In this document: piece by piece, positions 1-33,631 of the stretch
Layout: the number at the start of each line of letters is the position of its first letter
How positions within the stretch are numbered: position 1 is the stretch's first letter
Assembly: GCF_964340395.1 (NCBI RefSeq)
Contig: NC_135570.1
Location: forward strand, 6,658,822-6,722,821
Length of the DNA stretch: 64,000 nt
Origin: Glandiceps talaboti
Taxonomy: Eukaryota > Hemichordata > Enteropneusta > Spengelidae
Direction: 5' to 3'
Made by a program: the position numbers and the translations under genes
The notes under the pieces: model-generated
Database searches by the model: none
The model's input: only the letters and a program-made list of their open reading frames with translations
What the model was told of the DNA's origin: nothing

Positions 1-60
1 ATTTTTGTTTTTCTAGTTCTGTGACTGATGAGCAGAAATTGCTCAAAGTAAATAAAGAAT
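1..60 (+). mobile_element. Possible 3' tail of a non-LTR retroelement
   Basis: An AATAAA at about position 52 is followed by tandem GAATT pentamers, a common 3' end of LINE-like elements. The rest lies outside the window, so this is tentative. Confidence 0.25.
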
Positions 61-289
61 TGAATTGAATTGTGTAAATTTTCTTGCCATGGTATCCTTG
101 GTCAAAAATTCTTCTTAAACATCCCAAGTTGCAATTTATACAGTTAGCTACAGCTGCAGTCTCCCGTATTGGAGTATTCGTCTGTTTGTCTGTTCACATA
201 ATGTCTTCCTTTACTTCTACACCACATTAAACCATCACAGAGTACTGTGACCAACGAGTATCTTGTCTCTAGAGTTGAAGCAATTTCTC

Positions 290-345
<56 letters not shown>

Positions 346-1239
346 AATACAACACAAACTAAAATGTCGACCTACCTACCCTAATTTCTGAAGTCTTGTT
401 ATTGGAAACAAGCATTTTGCCTAATCAAGGGTTCTAATTACTTACGAGTAACGTTAAGCGTGTTCAGGTCGACAGGCTTTTATTTGCCTGGCAGAGTTAG
501 AGAACTAGCTATTGTTCCTTGGTAATAGACTGACAAGAAAACAATTATGCTATGCATGAACCGGGGATTGAATCCATGACCAATACACACTCAATAGATG
601 ACTATTTATACCTACGAAAAAAGAACAGTAATTTGTATTTGAGATATATAATAAATGAAATCTAACTGTCTGCCATTTTGAAAAGTGTTGATAAATGTTT
701 TCTTTGTTGTTGACTATGTTTTATTTGTTTATCGCAAACACAAGTAATTGCGCCTGTACTCCTTGTGGCTACATCCCCGTATGACAGGTATACATACTGC
801 CATCATATGCGTTGTAGTTGGTAATAACTCTCTTTTGTATGCCCATGTGAAATTACAATTAAATATGTGGTCAAGTGAGGCAATTGGCACAGATAGTAGG
901 GAACAAAGAGATATTTTGCAAGTGATTTACTAAATGGCGAGATCTCAAGAGCAAGGAGGGAGAAATATGATAAAGAAAGCAAAAAGCGTTGATACCTTTA
1001 ATAGATTTAATAAATAAAATATCTGCACCAGAAAACTATTCATAACTGTTACATTTCGTCAAATTGCATATTATGTTGACGACAGATAGTTGTATATTTC
1101 GATCGGATATTGATTTTGTAGGTTATAGATTCTGAAAACTAATAAGGTTGCAGACGAGTATCACTTTATGCGTACTTTTTTTTGCATAAATACAAAAAGA
1201 AAATAAGTATAAATTGTCATGCTAAATCTTCAAACAAAA
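61..1239. other. Intergenic, no gene seen
   Basis: AT-rich DNA with a CAA triplet microsatellite at about 289-345. The short open frame at 748-933 has no recognisable features. A degenerate B-box-like stretch around 560-580 could be a SINE remnant. Confidence 0.4.
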
Positions 1240-1887
1240 TCAACAACTTTTATAGGAGATATGCACTCTGTTATGTTTAACGTATGTACTAAATTGTATT
1301 GAAATTAAAGTATACAGTCTTAAGATATAGCCTAATTACCAAAAATCATTAATTATGCAAATTATTCATTAACACTGTAAGGTACCTCAACTAACTTTCT
1401 AGGACATACACAATTTGTTATGGTTAATGTATGTACTGAATTGTATTGAAATTGAAGTATGCAGTCGGAAGATATAGCCTAATTACCAAGAATCATTAAT
1501 TATGCAAATTATTCGTTAACACTGAAAGGTACATCAACAAACTTGATAGGACATATGTGTTTTCTCATGGTTAGCGTATGTACTAAATTAAGTTGAATAT
1601 GAATGATGCATTCTTAAGATATAGCCTAATTACCAAAACTAATTAATTATGTAAATTATTCGTTAACGCTGTAAGGTACATCACCAAATTTTATGGGACA
1701 AATGTATGTTGTTATGTTTAACGAATGTACTAAATTATATTGAAATTGAAGTATGCAGTCTTAAGATATTGCTTAATTAGTTGATTTCATTAATATGCAA
1801 ATTTCTCTAATTAAACATTAACAGATCTGGCTCAAAACCTAATCAGGTCTAGCCATTACCCTAAAGATTATATATATTCCAAATTTC

Positions 1888-1970
<83 letters not shown>

Positions 1971-2020
1971 GACAGACAGACATTCCCCTTTTAATACCTC
2001 CCGTACCCTTACGGGAGGTA
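1240..2020 (+). mobile_element. Helentron-like non-autonomous element: 147-bp tandem repeats, GACA microsatellite, 3' hairpin
   Basis: Four diverged copies of a 147-bp unit are marked by GTTATGTTTAACGTATG-like starts near 1270, 1417, 1564 and 1711. They are followed by a (GACA)n/(CA)n microsatellite at about 1890-1980 and then a hairpin of 10-bp stem and 4-nt loop at 1996-2019 (ACCTCCCGTA, CCCT, TACGGGAGGT). Central tandem repeats, a tetranucleotide microsatellite and a terminal hairpin are the layout of Helentron-associated elements such as mollusc pearl repeats. No Helitron CTRR end is seen. The 5' boundary is approximate. Confidence 0.5.
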
Positions 2021-3436
2021 AAAATGGTTCACTTGGTCTTCAAAATGTCATTGGTGATTTTTTAAAGATTTGTTTGTTGGTTGCATATGTTCTCGAAATT
2101 AATTTGATAACGTCACAACAAGAAAGTGTTATGCTACCGCCCCCACCATCCGTTTCATTATGCAAGAAATAATATAAACTATGATTCAAAATCAAGACAA
2201 ATAGACCATACCTAAAAGATATTTCTCTGGAGACTGTGAAATTTAAAAACAAAATTTCTCCTAAATGTGATGGTATAATTCAGAAACAAACTCACCCAAT
2301 ATTTTACATAACGTGAAATTGAGAAAAGGAGTGACACGTGTAGGAGTTGGACCCACGTCCCCTGAATACTAGTCATATTACTTTTAACAAATAACGTTTG
2401 TTTTTAAATCATACTATAATCATGATCCTCATTACTTTAGTAAATTGATTTCAAAACTGGCGACCCTCACTGACGGACCTTGTGGATCCTTTCGTTGAAA
2501 GGCTAAAGGTTAACAAGTTGTCTTCTCACCTGCCGAGGATTAGAAAGGTGTACACGACTGAGGACGGCACACGGAATCTATCAATTGACGCGTTAGCTCA
2601 TCTGGTCAGAACGCTCCGTCTCCACTTCATCAAGAGACGTGGTAGTTACTTTTCTTTCCTCGGTTTCAGTTAAAATTATATATTTAGATATCGATGTTTT
2701 TATATAATTTATAATCATGTTCTTGTTAAAATGATGTGGGAACATGTATGTTTAGAAACTGAGTAGATAGTACACACGTTGTACAACTCTGGGGTTCGAC
2801 CCGTAAACTTCGTCTAACCATGATTGAGACTAATATCTGCCGTTTGTACTCGATAAACTCAAAAAATTCTCACAATCGAAAAGACGAAACTGAAAAAGAG
2901 TGAGATACAGTGAAATCCTACCCACTTACCATTTCTATGAAATGCATGGCGGAAAACCTTTGCAAATTTCACTGGCTACATTCAAGGCGTTCGATTCCAG
3001 TCAGTCAATTTATATTTTGTCTTATTGACAACTATCCAGTACAAGGATTTTACAATAAATATATATTCTGTGAGCAGAAATATAGTTACAACTTGCGTTA
3101 TTAAGTCTAATTAAGAGAGAGACTGGTGAGAGATGTCGACTTGGGAGAGAAACGTATGCCAAATGAGAACTTCTGTATCCACGTTTAACTTGGAATAATA
3201 TGGGAATGGCCAACTGTGTGTCTCGTGACGAGATATATGAGAATGACTTATCAGCCAAGACCAACAATTCGCATCACGTTGAAGGCACGGCTCTTTCATG
3301 TGATTTTATTGCGATAACGACACACGAGTCCTGTCAAATCACGTTTTTTTTCGTTATCCTTCAAAGTAACAGTAGCTCATCAATTAGCGATCACGGACAC
3401 CTGATATAGTCAGCAAAATTCCCAGGTGTTCAGTAC
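2020..3436. other. Intergenic, no gene seen
   Basis: No coding or RNA gene is recognised. Open frames at 2482-2673 and 2910-3104 lack family motifs. The upstream promoter region of pseudoprotease copy 1 lies at its right end. Confidence 0.4.
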
Positions 3437-3443
3437 TATATAA
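3437..3443 (+). promoter_or_regulatory. TATA box of pseudoprotease copy 1
   Basis: TATATAA lies 65 bp before the ATG at 3502, implying a 5' UTR of roughly 30-40 nt. The tandem paralogue has a TATA box at almost the same distance, which supports both starts. Confidence 0.6.
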
Positions 3444-3501
3444 TATATTGTTCCAATAAGTTCAAATACATACGGTGAAGCGCTACCTAGTACCTACAGT
3501 C

Positions 3502-14445
<10,944 letters not shown>

Positions 14446-14570
14446 GTATAGAAATTTGCCATGTGTGCTTACTTGGTATTGGTGAATTATGAATCGAACA
14501 GTTTCAGATCTAGAGTTGTTATCAGTGATGTTCTGCTCAGCTGATATAGTCTGCTCTTTTGTGTCACTAT

Positions 14571-14576
14571 AATAAA
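14571..14576 (+). terminator. Poly(A) signal of pseudoprotease copy 1
   Basis: AATAAA lies 126 nt after the stop codon and is the first such hexamer downstream. It indicates that copy 1 ends here and does not read into copy 2. Confidence 0.6.
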
Positions 14577-14804
14577 CGCTTAGCGGAAAAGCAATTTAAT
14601 CGAACATTGGCGTGATTCGGTATTCTTGTTTTCAACTTTCAATGATTCAACACCCCTCCCCCACCCTCTCAACTAGAACGTAAGTGGTATTCTTGAACCC
14701 CCCCCCCCACTTTATGTTAAGTTTTGTGATCTTCATAAGTATTTACGTCTGTTTACCAAAATAAATACTATAATAGCTATGTGAACGTTGGCGTGTACTA
14801 GTAG

Positions 14805-14945
14805 CTCCAGCAGCGGCAGAAAGGAGGCAGGGGACCAGACTATGCGCGGGCGAGTTCAAATCTCGTTTTCCCAGAATCTCGTTTGGGGAGGTCTCGTAGG
14901 CAGAGCCCCCAGCGGCGAGAGGCTGTGTAACCGAGAACTAAGGCC
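14805..14945 (+). repeat. Dispersed repeat downstream of copy 1
   Basis: It shares TTGGGGAGGTCTC, AGAGCCCCC and GAGAGGCTGTGTAACCGAGA-like blocks with 33180-33525, so it is an interspersed family. Type not identified. Confidence 0.5.
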
Positions 14946-15843
14946 TATATTGAAAGTTTAGAATTAAGCCGGTGTTAATCTACTGCATTCCTGACACTAT
15001 CTGAAAATAGACAAAAAAATTGATTTTGTTTTCTGGTAATCTAGTCTTTTTAAAAAGCGTTTGGAGAAATTTCACAGAATGCTATGCGATCCTTTCCATC
15101 CCAAGGCTCCCGGCTATGCACCAGGTGTGTTATAAACTATTGGTCGGAGTTAAATATGGCTGTCTCTAAGGGACCGGACAGAATTTACGGAGGGGGGGGG
15201 GGGGCTGGGGAGAAATTATCTCTGACTTGGTTTTTTTCCTGCCCCCCCCCCCCATCCACTGTGACCAAAATTTCACAGCCCCCCCCCCTTTCAAAAGCAT
15301 AAAAATTTCATGGGGCTCCCCCCAAAAAAAAGAAAAAAGAAAAAAGAAAAAAAGTGCACAATATCCTGCCCCCTACAATAACTAAAAAGAGTACAAATTT
15401 TTTTGTTACTGTAGCACAACTGTAATATTTCTTTTGGTACTACTATTATGTTACTATTTCAGCCCAAACAACTTAGTAGTTGTAGAGGAAGTTTTTTAGA
15501 AAACAAAACAAAATAAAACATTTTGACCATACATGTAATCATACACATGTGGTATAATCTTGTTTATTTCCCAACTAGACACCATAAGTAGTCATCACTT
15601 AATACCAAGGCATTTGATGTGGTGGTTTTAACTGTCATTCACTGATACATACACAGAAACACAGACACAGAGTAAACACACATTCACATGCGTGATTTGT
15701 GAAAAACTGTAGTGGGGACATTTGTGGGGAGTATCTAAGGACATCACATCACCTACATAGTGTATTCAAATATCTATTTATACTCATAACACAATAACTA
15801 TCTAATATATGAGAGTGCCTATGTATCAAAGCAGTCTAAATTC

Positions 15844-16350
15844 ATGGAGTACTTGAACACCCACAAGGCTTTTCGCTGGGAAACAAATCAAAAGATGATA
15901 AAATTAGGAAAACAAATCGAAATGATAGATAGTGAATTTGTGAACAGATACGTTACACTGCCTGTTGATCTGAATGTGAAGGATGTTACCAGAGTCACAA
16001 AGGTGCTACAAGATCTTCAGAATTCACATAAAAGTCTAGAAGAACTACATGATCTTTTAGAAAACAGGAGAAGGGAACTGTTTGATGACAATCACAGTGA
16101 GCGGCCATTTGCTGGTAGTGAAAACAAATATATAACAAGTAAACTTGATACTCTGAAACATTGGCTTGGTTTAGTGAAAGCCAAACAAAATGATATTTCT
16201 CATACAAGTGACATCATTGCAAGAAGATTCCCACAGAATGAAGTTGTTGTTAGCGAACGACACAGGAAGACAAGGAGAAAGAAGGAAAATAAAAGAAAAG
16301 TAAGAAGAAGGAAAGAGGAAAGAACAATTAGTCAAAAAGACTGTTGTTAA
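15844..16350 (+). CDS. Uncharacterised 168-residue open frame inside a DNA transposon
   Basis: The product is hydrophilic. It has a helical, probably coiled-coil middle (VTKVLQDLQNSHKSLEELHD) and a highly basic C-terminal segment (HRKTRRKKENKRKVRRRKEE) resembling a nuclear localisation or nucleic-acid-binding region. After the stop at 16348 a different frame stays open to about 16505 (EQLVDKVVGKYGQKATTKVS), so the original protein was probably longer and is now frameshifted, or is spliced. I recognise no family. It may be a transposon accessory protein or a captured host fragment. Confidence 0.35.
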   Translation: MEYLNTHKAFRWETNQKMIKLGKQIEMIDSEFVNRYVTLPVDLNVKDVTRVTKVLQDLQNSHKSLEELHDLLENRRRELFDDNHSERPFAGSENKYITSKLDTLKHWLGLVKAKQNDISHTSDIIARRFPQNEVVVSERHRKTRRKKENKRKVRRRKEERTISQKDCC

Positions 16351-16655
16351 CTGTTTTTAGTGAGCAACTTGTGGATAAGGTTGTAGGAAAATACGGCCAG
16401 AAGGCAACTACCAAAGTTAGTGCAAAGTCACTGATGAAAAAACACTTAACACCACGCAGACATCTAAATGCTTTACAATATTTGCCTCACATCTTCAGAC
16501 TCTAGTGAGTCTGAGAGTGAAACTCAAGAATAGTGTCAAGGAAAGAAATGAAACACCTATCTAAATTAATCTGGCCAGACGTTTTTGTATTTACATTTTT
16601 CACCAAAAGGTCACTTTTTAATCACATAAATTACAGGTCCTATGCTAGTATATTA

Positions 16656-16896
<241 letters not shown>

Positions 16897-18070
16897 AACA
16901 ACTTGGAGTATATAAGAGTAATTCAGGGTGTATCAAATTAATCTTGAGTAGTGTTTTTATGCTTCACTAAATAGGTACATACAAACGTACACACTTCCAT
17001 TTTAATACATAAATGAAAGTGTAGACATTCAATATTTTTAAAGGCGATATCAAGTGCTATCTCATGCAATGCTAAATTTTCTAACATATTAATTTTTTTC
17101 AATGACAAAACATTTCGCGGCCCCCCCTTTCAAACCATGAGAATTTTCATGCCCCCCCTTCAAGCCTCCCTTTTTTTTCATGCCCCCCCCCTGCCGTAAA
17201 TTCTGTCCGGTCCCTGAATGACACCAGTAGAGGGACATCCCGAGATCAAGGTGGACAAATACCAGCGATATAAATCTATCAGTGTCTAGCCGCAATGATT
17301 ATCATCTCACAACTTCCAATGGTGTGTTTCAAACTATATAGTGGATTACATTGTTGGAAACTTCACATATCTCTCATTACTCTGAGGTCGTAACTTAACC
17401 TATATTAAAGAAAATGCATTTCCCTTCCTTAAATGTCAGGAACTCCTTTTTTACTACTTCTTAGTTGAAGATTAGTTTATGGAATGCCTCTTCGGAATGA
17501 CGTCATGTTAAAAATTAAAATAAATCTAATACACATGGAGTTAAGTATTTCGTCACATATCTTTGTTCATGTGTTAATGTATAGAGTTATATGAACCAAT
17601 ATCTTACCTCTGATACGCCAAATTCCTCTATTCCCTTAGGGACCGGTCAGTTTCTTCGGCCTGGGGGGCGGTGGATTTGGAGGGTGGGGGGTCACCCTGT
17701 TTTTGAAATTGGCAGTAGGGGGGGGGGGAGGTCATGCTGCTTTCAAAATTGTGGATAGGGGGGGGGTCATTGTGTTTTGGATTGTGATGGAAGAAAAAAT
17801 CCTTTTTCTACAATGGCATATAGCCTTGTCTGAAATGTGGTACATGTAAATATTTGTTCTTCTCCCTGTTTCTTACATGAATTCTTTAATATTACTTATT
17901 CGTTCAAGCATAACTATAAATATACATATACATGTATTACTTAGCGACCACACTAGTTACAGAACATGTCACTTATATTGCACTTTGGGGTAAAAGTGAA
18001 CTTGAAGGTTTCGTAATGGTAATGGTAAAAAACCTACAGGGCCACTTTTTATAATGATATTATTTCGACT

Positions 18071-19903
18071 TTGTTGTCTGCAGCAGAAAAGACTCTCCCA
18101 AAAGCTGCTAACGCCAATAAGCACACTATACCAGGTTGGAACACTTCAGTAAAACAACATTACGATAAAGCTCAGGCTGATTTTTTAATCTGGAAGGATT
18201 ATGGGTCTCCTAAATTTGGTCCATTCTTTGAGCTTATGCGTAAGTCTAGAGCACAGTTCAAGAGGCAATTTGCACTATGTAAAAAGGCAGAAAAACAAAT
18301 GCGTGCAAACGCCTTAGCCGCAAAGTTAAAGCGTGACCCAAAGGCTTACTGGAAAGAGATAGCTAAGCGTAAGGGTAAAACACCAGCTCCATCATCTGTG
18401 GGTGGTCATTCTGGTGATGCTGAGGTGGTAAATATGTGGAAAAGCCAATATGAGACTATTCTGACAAAAAGTGGTATAGATTTTACACCTGTTATTTCTG
18501 ATATTAAGCTCTTTGATGACATGTTTGTGCATCAAGAAGAAATTAGTGACTTAATTAAGAACCTTAAAACAGGTGCATCATCGGGTATCGATGGTATTAC
18601 ACTTGAGCATCTGAAGTACGCCCCTTCCAGAGTCTGTGTTGTTTTGTCCCTTTGTTTCTCGGCTATTTTAATTCATGGTGTTGTTCCTAAACAATTAATG
18701 ACTACGGTTTCAGTTCCAATTCCAAAAAGTCCAGATGCATGTGGAGACATTTGTGACAAATCTAATTATCGCCCTGTTGCTGTTGCATCAACAGCCTCTA
18801 AACTGCCTGAGAGAGTTTGGCTAAATCGCAATATAGAGTGTCTGTCGACCAGTGATCACCAGTTCGGGTTTAAACCAGGGCATGGTACTGATGTCAATCT
18901 TTGTTCTGAAAGAAATTTTAAATCATTGTAAACGTCGTAATACTCCCGTTTTTATCACTTTCATGGATGCATCTAAAGCGTTTAATTATGTTCACCATGA
19001 TATTCTTTTCAATAAATTATTAGACAGAGGGGTCAAACCTTACTTAATTAAGATGTTAGCATACATGTACAGGTATCAAGACTTTGTGGTTAGATGGAAT
19101 GGGTGTTTATTTGAATCTTTTAATTCAAAGAATGGAGTTAAACAAGGTGGAATTACTTTACATCTTTTTTTCACTGTGTATTTAGATGATCTCAGTAAGA
19201 ATCTTTCAACACTTCCCTATGACTGCCTTCTCAGTGACTATAAAGTGAACCATTTAATTTATGCTGATGATTTATATCTACTGGAGCCTATGGTCAGCAG
19301 ATGCTTGCTAACACTTGTGGCCACTATGGTGAAATTAATTCTATACTTTTCAATGAGAAAAAGATAGTTTGTATGCTAATTCAACCTAATGTACGTAGGC
19401 TCAGACCAGTTGCAATTTACCTGAATGGTAGATTGCTGAATTACGTCGATGTTTACAAATACGTTGGTCACTTGATCACCTGTGACCTCAAGGATAATGA
19501 GGACATCCAGGCTCAGACTCGACTTTTTTATGTCAGAGGTAATGCTCTAATTCGTGATTTTAAATTTGCGTCCCTCTCTGTTAAATGTCACTTATTTTCT
19601 GTCTTTTGTGATATTCCTTATTGTTCTTATTTGTGGAGTATTTTCTCTGTAAATACTTTTAATCTAGCCAAGAGAGCTTACTCACAGGTTTTGTCAGGTG
19701 TTAAACATTCTTTTATTCAGAGCAATAGCGCAATGTTTGTCAACTTTTCGATTTTAACCTTTGATGAAATCATTAGGAAAAAATCTCTTAGCTTTCTTAG
19801 CAGATTGCATCTCTCAAGTAACCCATTTGTGGTTGCTGTTTTATCTCTTTCAGTGTTAACACACAGTGCTTTGTGGAGTATTTGGAGTAAGCGTCTATTT
19901 TAA
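18071..19903 (+). mobile_element. Dead non-LTR retrotransposon (reverse transcriptase)
   Basis: Three plus-strand frames (18071-18931, 18852-19367, 19301-19903) overlap at frameshifts. Blocks in order: SGIDGITLEHLKYAP, KSNYRPVAVASTASK, FMDASKAFNYVHHD (active-site Asp), NGVKQGGITLHLFF and LIYADDLYLLEP (catalytic Asp pair). No endonuclease domain is seen. It ends in a (TAA)n tail. The clade differs from the CR1/L2-like element at 3860, as motif B (KQGG) and the C terminus are unlike. It is nested in the element at 17639-20166. Confidence 0.85.
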
Positions 19904-19959
19904 TGTGTTTTGTCTGCTGTTTGCTTTGGTATGGATTATTTTTTATAATCTGAAATAAA

Positions 19960-19962
19960 GTG

Positions 19963-20055
<93 letters not shown>
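19960..20055. repeat. TAA triplet tail
   Basis: About 32 TAA units directly follow AATAAAGTGA at the end of the retroelement, consistent with expansion of its reverse-transcription tail. Confidence 0.9.
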
Positions 20056-20169
20056 GGGGGTCAGCCTGTTTTTGGTTTTACAGATAGGAGGGTCAGTGAC
20101 TTTTTGTCGGCCCAATTTAAGAATCCACCCCCCCCCCCCCCCCAGGCTGAAGAACTGACCGGTCCCTTA

Positions 20170-21012
20170 GTCACCGGTATGGTTTTATTTGAAACAAAAT
20201 GGCCGCCACGAAACTTGTAAATAAGGTCTTCTTCTGGAATCTAGTTTACTTCTATGTTGGTATGTACGTGTGTTACATTTAGTCATTTGTCTATCGAATT
20301 TATTTTACATTTATGGTGTACAAGAAACGGCATGCTTGCTTGCTTGCTTGCTTGCTTGAACCACACAGAGACAGGCAGACAGACAGACAGAGAGGGGTAG
20401 AGAGAGACCGTTTTCCGTTTACATGCTGTTTGTTCTCTATAACGAGTTAGGTACGCTATGGTGGGATAATTCATGCTTGTACATTATTCTATGCGCTTAT
20501 GGATAGCTTCAAGCGTATTCTCAAATAACAGTACTTCTATAGCATGATTCAAATGTTTTCTCTATCGATAGTTCAGCATCGTTTGTTTAATTCTCAAAAT
20601 CCCTTAGCCTTTATTTGAATAACAGCTACAGTGACATCGAGTATTAAAGATATACTCCAAATGCATGCGTATACAAACTATTCCATACATTGGCATTGAC
20701 ATGCATGGATACTGAAACGGATGAACTACATAAATATATTACATTATGTTTGTCATAGCGCAAGGAATGCATCATGATCAGATGGAAACACTAATTGGCC
20801 CTCTTATAAGTGTACTGCTGCATGTTAATGTCGTAATGAAATATTTCAGTGTCACGTTAGCAGGACATTTCGTTCGTGTGATTTAATGACGATACAGAAG
20901 TCTTATCATCAACACTATCCAGATCTTACGTTAGCTGTGTCTCGTGATATTTTTTCAGCATTTTATCGAAGACAGCTGCCTACCTTTATCAAATTCTCAA
21001 GAATTTGATTGC
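20170..21012. other. Intergenic, upstream region of pseudoprotease copy 2
   Basis: No gene seen. It contains a (CTTG)n run at about 20333-20358 and a short GACA run near 20375. Promoter-proximal elements of copy 2 would lie at the right end. Confidence 0.4.
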
Positions 21013-21021
21013 TATATATAA
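21013..21021 (+). promoter_or_regulatory. TATA box of pseudoprotease copy 2
   Basis: TATATATAA lies about 60 bp before the ATG at 21080, mirroring the arrangement in copy 1. The second gene therefore has its own promoter. Confidence 0.6.
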
Positions 21022-21079
21022 TGCCTCAAATTACAGGTACGTACATCTCATTAGAAGACTCATCTAACAAACTGCAGCC

Positions 21080-31078
<9,999 letters not shown>

Positions 31079-31208
31079 GTCCATACGGTTGTCAAGAGAA
31101 TGACCGCTTGGATATCACAACGTTCTCTTGCACTTTTCTTTAAATGGGTTTCGCACCTTATGGTCATTTCAAATTGGGTGACTTGGTATACATATACTAT
31201 TCTGGTTC

Positions 31209-31214
31209 AATAAA
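31209..31214 (+). terminator. Poly(A) signal of pseudoprotease copy 2
   Basis: AATAAA lies about 130 nt after the stop codon, at nearly the same distance as in copy 1. Confidence 0.6.
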
Positions 31215-31995
31215 GATCTGTCAAATGAATATCTCATGTACTGAGTACTTTATGTATAACTGAGTGTAATAACTGTTGTTAGTGGAGTTAGCATCTGGCT
31301 ATCTCTATCTTGCCAGTAGGGTACTGATAGTAACTTTGCTGTCATTGCAATTATGACTCGAAGGTATTGCAAAACAAGTGGCCATATGGATAACGATACA
31401 TTTATTTTGGATTTTTAATCTATAAAACAATTTTATCATGGCTTTCTACTTGAAAAATCAATGTGAAACGAATACAGTGTGCTAACACACCACCATTTTT
31501 AGCACAAGAGAGAGAGAAGCCACCGTATCACTATCCTATTGGACAATAAAAGTGTGCAAATAGGCAAATAGAAACTGGGGAGAAGGAAATAGATAAACAT
31601 GTGTCATTCCATGACGTCACCCAACTATGTCAGTTTACAACATCTTTCCTGTCATTTCAGTCAATTAAAAATTCATCACATCACATAAACCTACTCAAAG
31701 GTTCGCAAAATACACCTCTCACATATTCTGCCCAGGATTTTGGAACATCTAAGGAGATTCTTAAATACGACAATCTATGACTCAGAAATCATAGGAATTG
31801 GTGCATTGCTGTTGATTTTTATGGTAATAGGGAACTTGCAATCCAGACTGAGCATGCTCAGACGCAAAGGACTATGGGATTATCTGAGGTTATCGTATTA
31901 CCTAATCTGGCGCTACCAATAAAATAAACCTCTCGCAATGGTCAGGGTGACTATGAATTGATCATTTATGGCTACAAACAAAATAACAATATTGG
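31215..31995. other. Intergenic, no gene seen
   Basis: No coding gene recognised. A stretch at about 31840-31890 (TGAGCATGCTCAG and AAAGGACTATGGGATTAT) is shared, inverted, with about 24780-24830 in intron 3 of copy 2, so it belongs to a dispersed repeat. Confidence 0.4.
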
Positions 31996-32111
31996 TCATA
32001 ATAATAATTGATTAGCATTTATTATCGCATTTCCCATGATGCAACATTCAACATGGCGGGTTTGCAAGTTCCCTATTGCACCTGGTAAATATGTGAGTTC
32101 TATTAAAGTAT

Positions 32112-32700
32112 GACTGTACGTACTCACAAAGATGGATTTTTGTTGATCTGAATTCAAATTAATAGCTTTGCGGAAAAGATGCGTTTTTAAACTTTTCTTA
32201 AAACAATCAACGGTATTACACATTCTAATCCCAGCCGGTAAATCGTTCCATAACCGTGGAGCAACATGGCTGAAGGCCCGTTTGTAGACGAAAGATGACC
32301 TCGTAAACGGAACCTCAAGCAAGCCCGAATCTGAAGAACGAAGACGACGCGTAGTATTTCTGGGTGTTAAAAGATCAACAATGTACATAGGCGCAAGACC
32401 ATGAAGTGCCTTAAAAACCAGTAGTAAAACTTTGAATTCAATTCTACACTCTATTGGGAGCCAGTGAAGTGATCTTAAAACAGGAGATATATGATGATAC
32501 TTGCGGCAGCCAGACAATAGGCGAGCCATGCTATTTTGAACTAGCTGTAGTTTCTGTAGTAAACACAAAGGAAGCCTAAGAAACAGTACATTACAATAGT
32601 CTAACTTAGAAAAAATGAAAGCATGAATGAGCCTTTCAAGTGACAAACGTGGAAGAAATTTACAAATGCGAGCTATATTTCGTAAATGAAAGTATGCACT
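32112..32700 (-). mobile_element. C-terminal fragment of the CR1/L2-like retrotransposon, second copy
   Basis: The minus-strand frame (about 32695-32150) matches the C-terminal domain at 4975-5466 almost residue for residue (FIFSKLDYCNVLFLRLPLCL, HISPVLRSLHWLPIECRIEF, WNDLPAGIRMCNTVDCF). Here the frame is open. It is 5' truncated and abuts a CA microsatellite at 32717-32752. Confidence 0.9.
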
Positions 32701-32715
32701 CTTGCATGTGGATGT

Positions 32716-32756
<41 letters not shown>

Positions 32757-33179
32757 AGGTTGAAGTTTTCTTGAACAAAGTAACAGCAAAAGTTTAAGGA
32801 GCTTATATCTGAGGCATATTCTCCATTATTATATTAGAATGGAAACTGTCTTTTACTCCCTATGCAGAAAACGTGATGTTTCAAAAACCATTTTTTGACA
32901 AATATAAAATTTCATATATCTTTATAAAAGCTATTATACAATACTACATTAAATAGGCGTTTAGATATATAGTCACTGTGCACTTTTAATCTATGAGTGT
33001 AAAATGACATGGTTCCCCCAATCAAATCATTTATGGGTTACACAGGAGAATGTAAATTTGCATGTATAATCACTATAAAATCTTTGGTTCATTCTGATCT
33101 AGAAAGCATACTGGTGGTATGGGTCATGCACAGTGCCCTCTACCAATGTCATACATAGAGTAAAAATATTAGGGACATC

Positions 33180-33525
33180 CCTGATAATATGAGACCTCCC
33201 CAAGCGAGAGTCTGTGGAAACGAGATTCTAACTCACCAACAAGAAGTAGCATCTAGAGTAGTGCATGCTGGGGAATACTTCAAGTCCAACATTGTAGGCT
33301 AAACGATTTAGGTACTTTCGAGACAAATATCACTTTTTAAGCCAGTGATACATCTAAATCACAAAAAATAGGCCTTTTAATCCCATTGTCATGACTTAGA
33401 AGAAATTTACTATGTGACTCCCGTGCGGGGTAGTTGAAACGTGGTTTCCCCAGACTCTTGTCTGGGGGTGGTCTCATAAAAGAGCCCCCTAGTGGTGAGA
33501 GTCTGGGTATCCGAGACTAATCAGC
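33180..33525. repeat. Dispersed repeat related to 14805-14945
   Basis: Two parts (33180-33245 and 33425-33525) share GTTTCCCCAGACTC, GAGCCCCCTAG and GAGAGTCTGGGTATCCGAGA-like blocks with the repeat after copy 1. The family is unidentified. Confidence 0.45.
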
Positions 33526-33631
33526 TTCTAGCTGCACATCATTGTGGAGATAATCAGAGTGCCAGTATTGACTACATTTTACAGTTTTACTGTTTATAAA
33601 AGTATGAATATATAAACGGATATCAGTCACT

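Larger units (their letters stand above)
17639..20166. mobile_element. DNA transposon with GGGACCGGTCAG termini and TTA target duplication, split by a retroelement
   Basis: The left end at 17639 and right end at 20166 are inverted repeats sharing GGGACCGGTCAGTT, then CTTC.GCCTGGGGGG and GGTGGATT. Exact TTA direct repeats flank it (17636-17638 and 20167-20169). Subterminal G-run repeats with GGGGTCA..CTGTTTTT words occur on both sides of the inserted retroelement. The first 12 bases of its ends differ from those at 15170 at one position, so the two belong to one superfamily. PIF/Harbinger is a reasonable guess from the 3-bp TWA duplication. Confidence 0.7.

Noticed and set aside
1996-2030. Canonical Helitron 3' end
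   Set aside because: The hairpin is not followed by CTRR, so only a Helentron-like assignment is offered.
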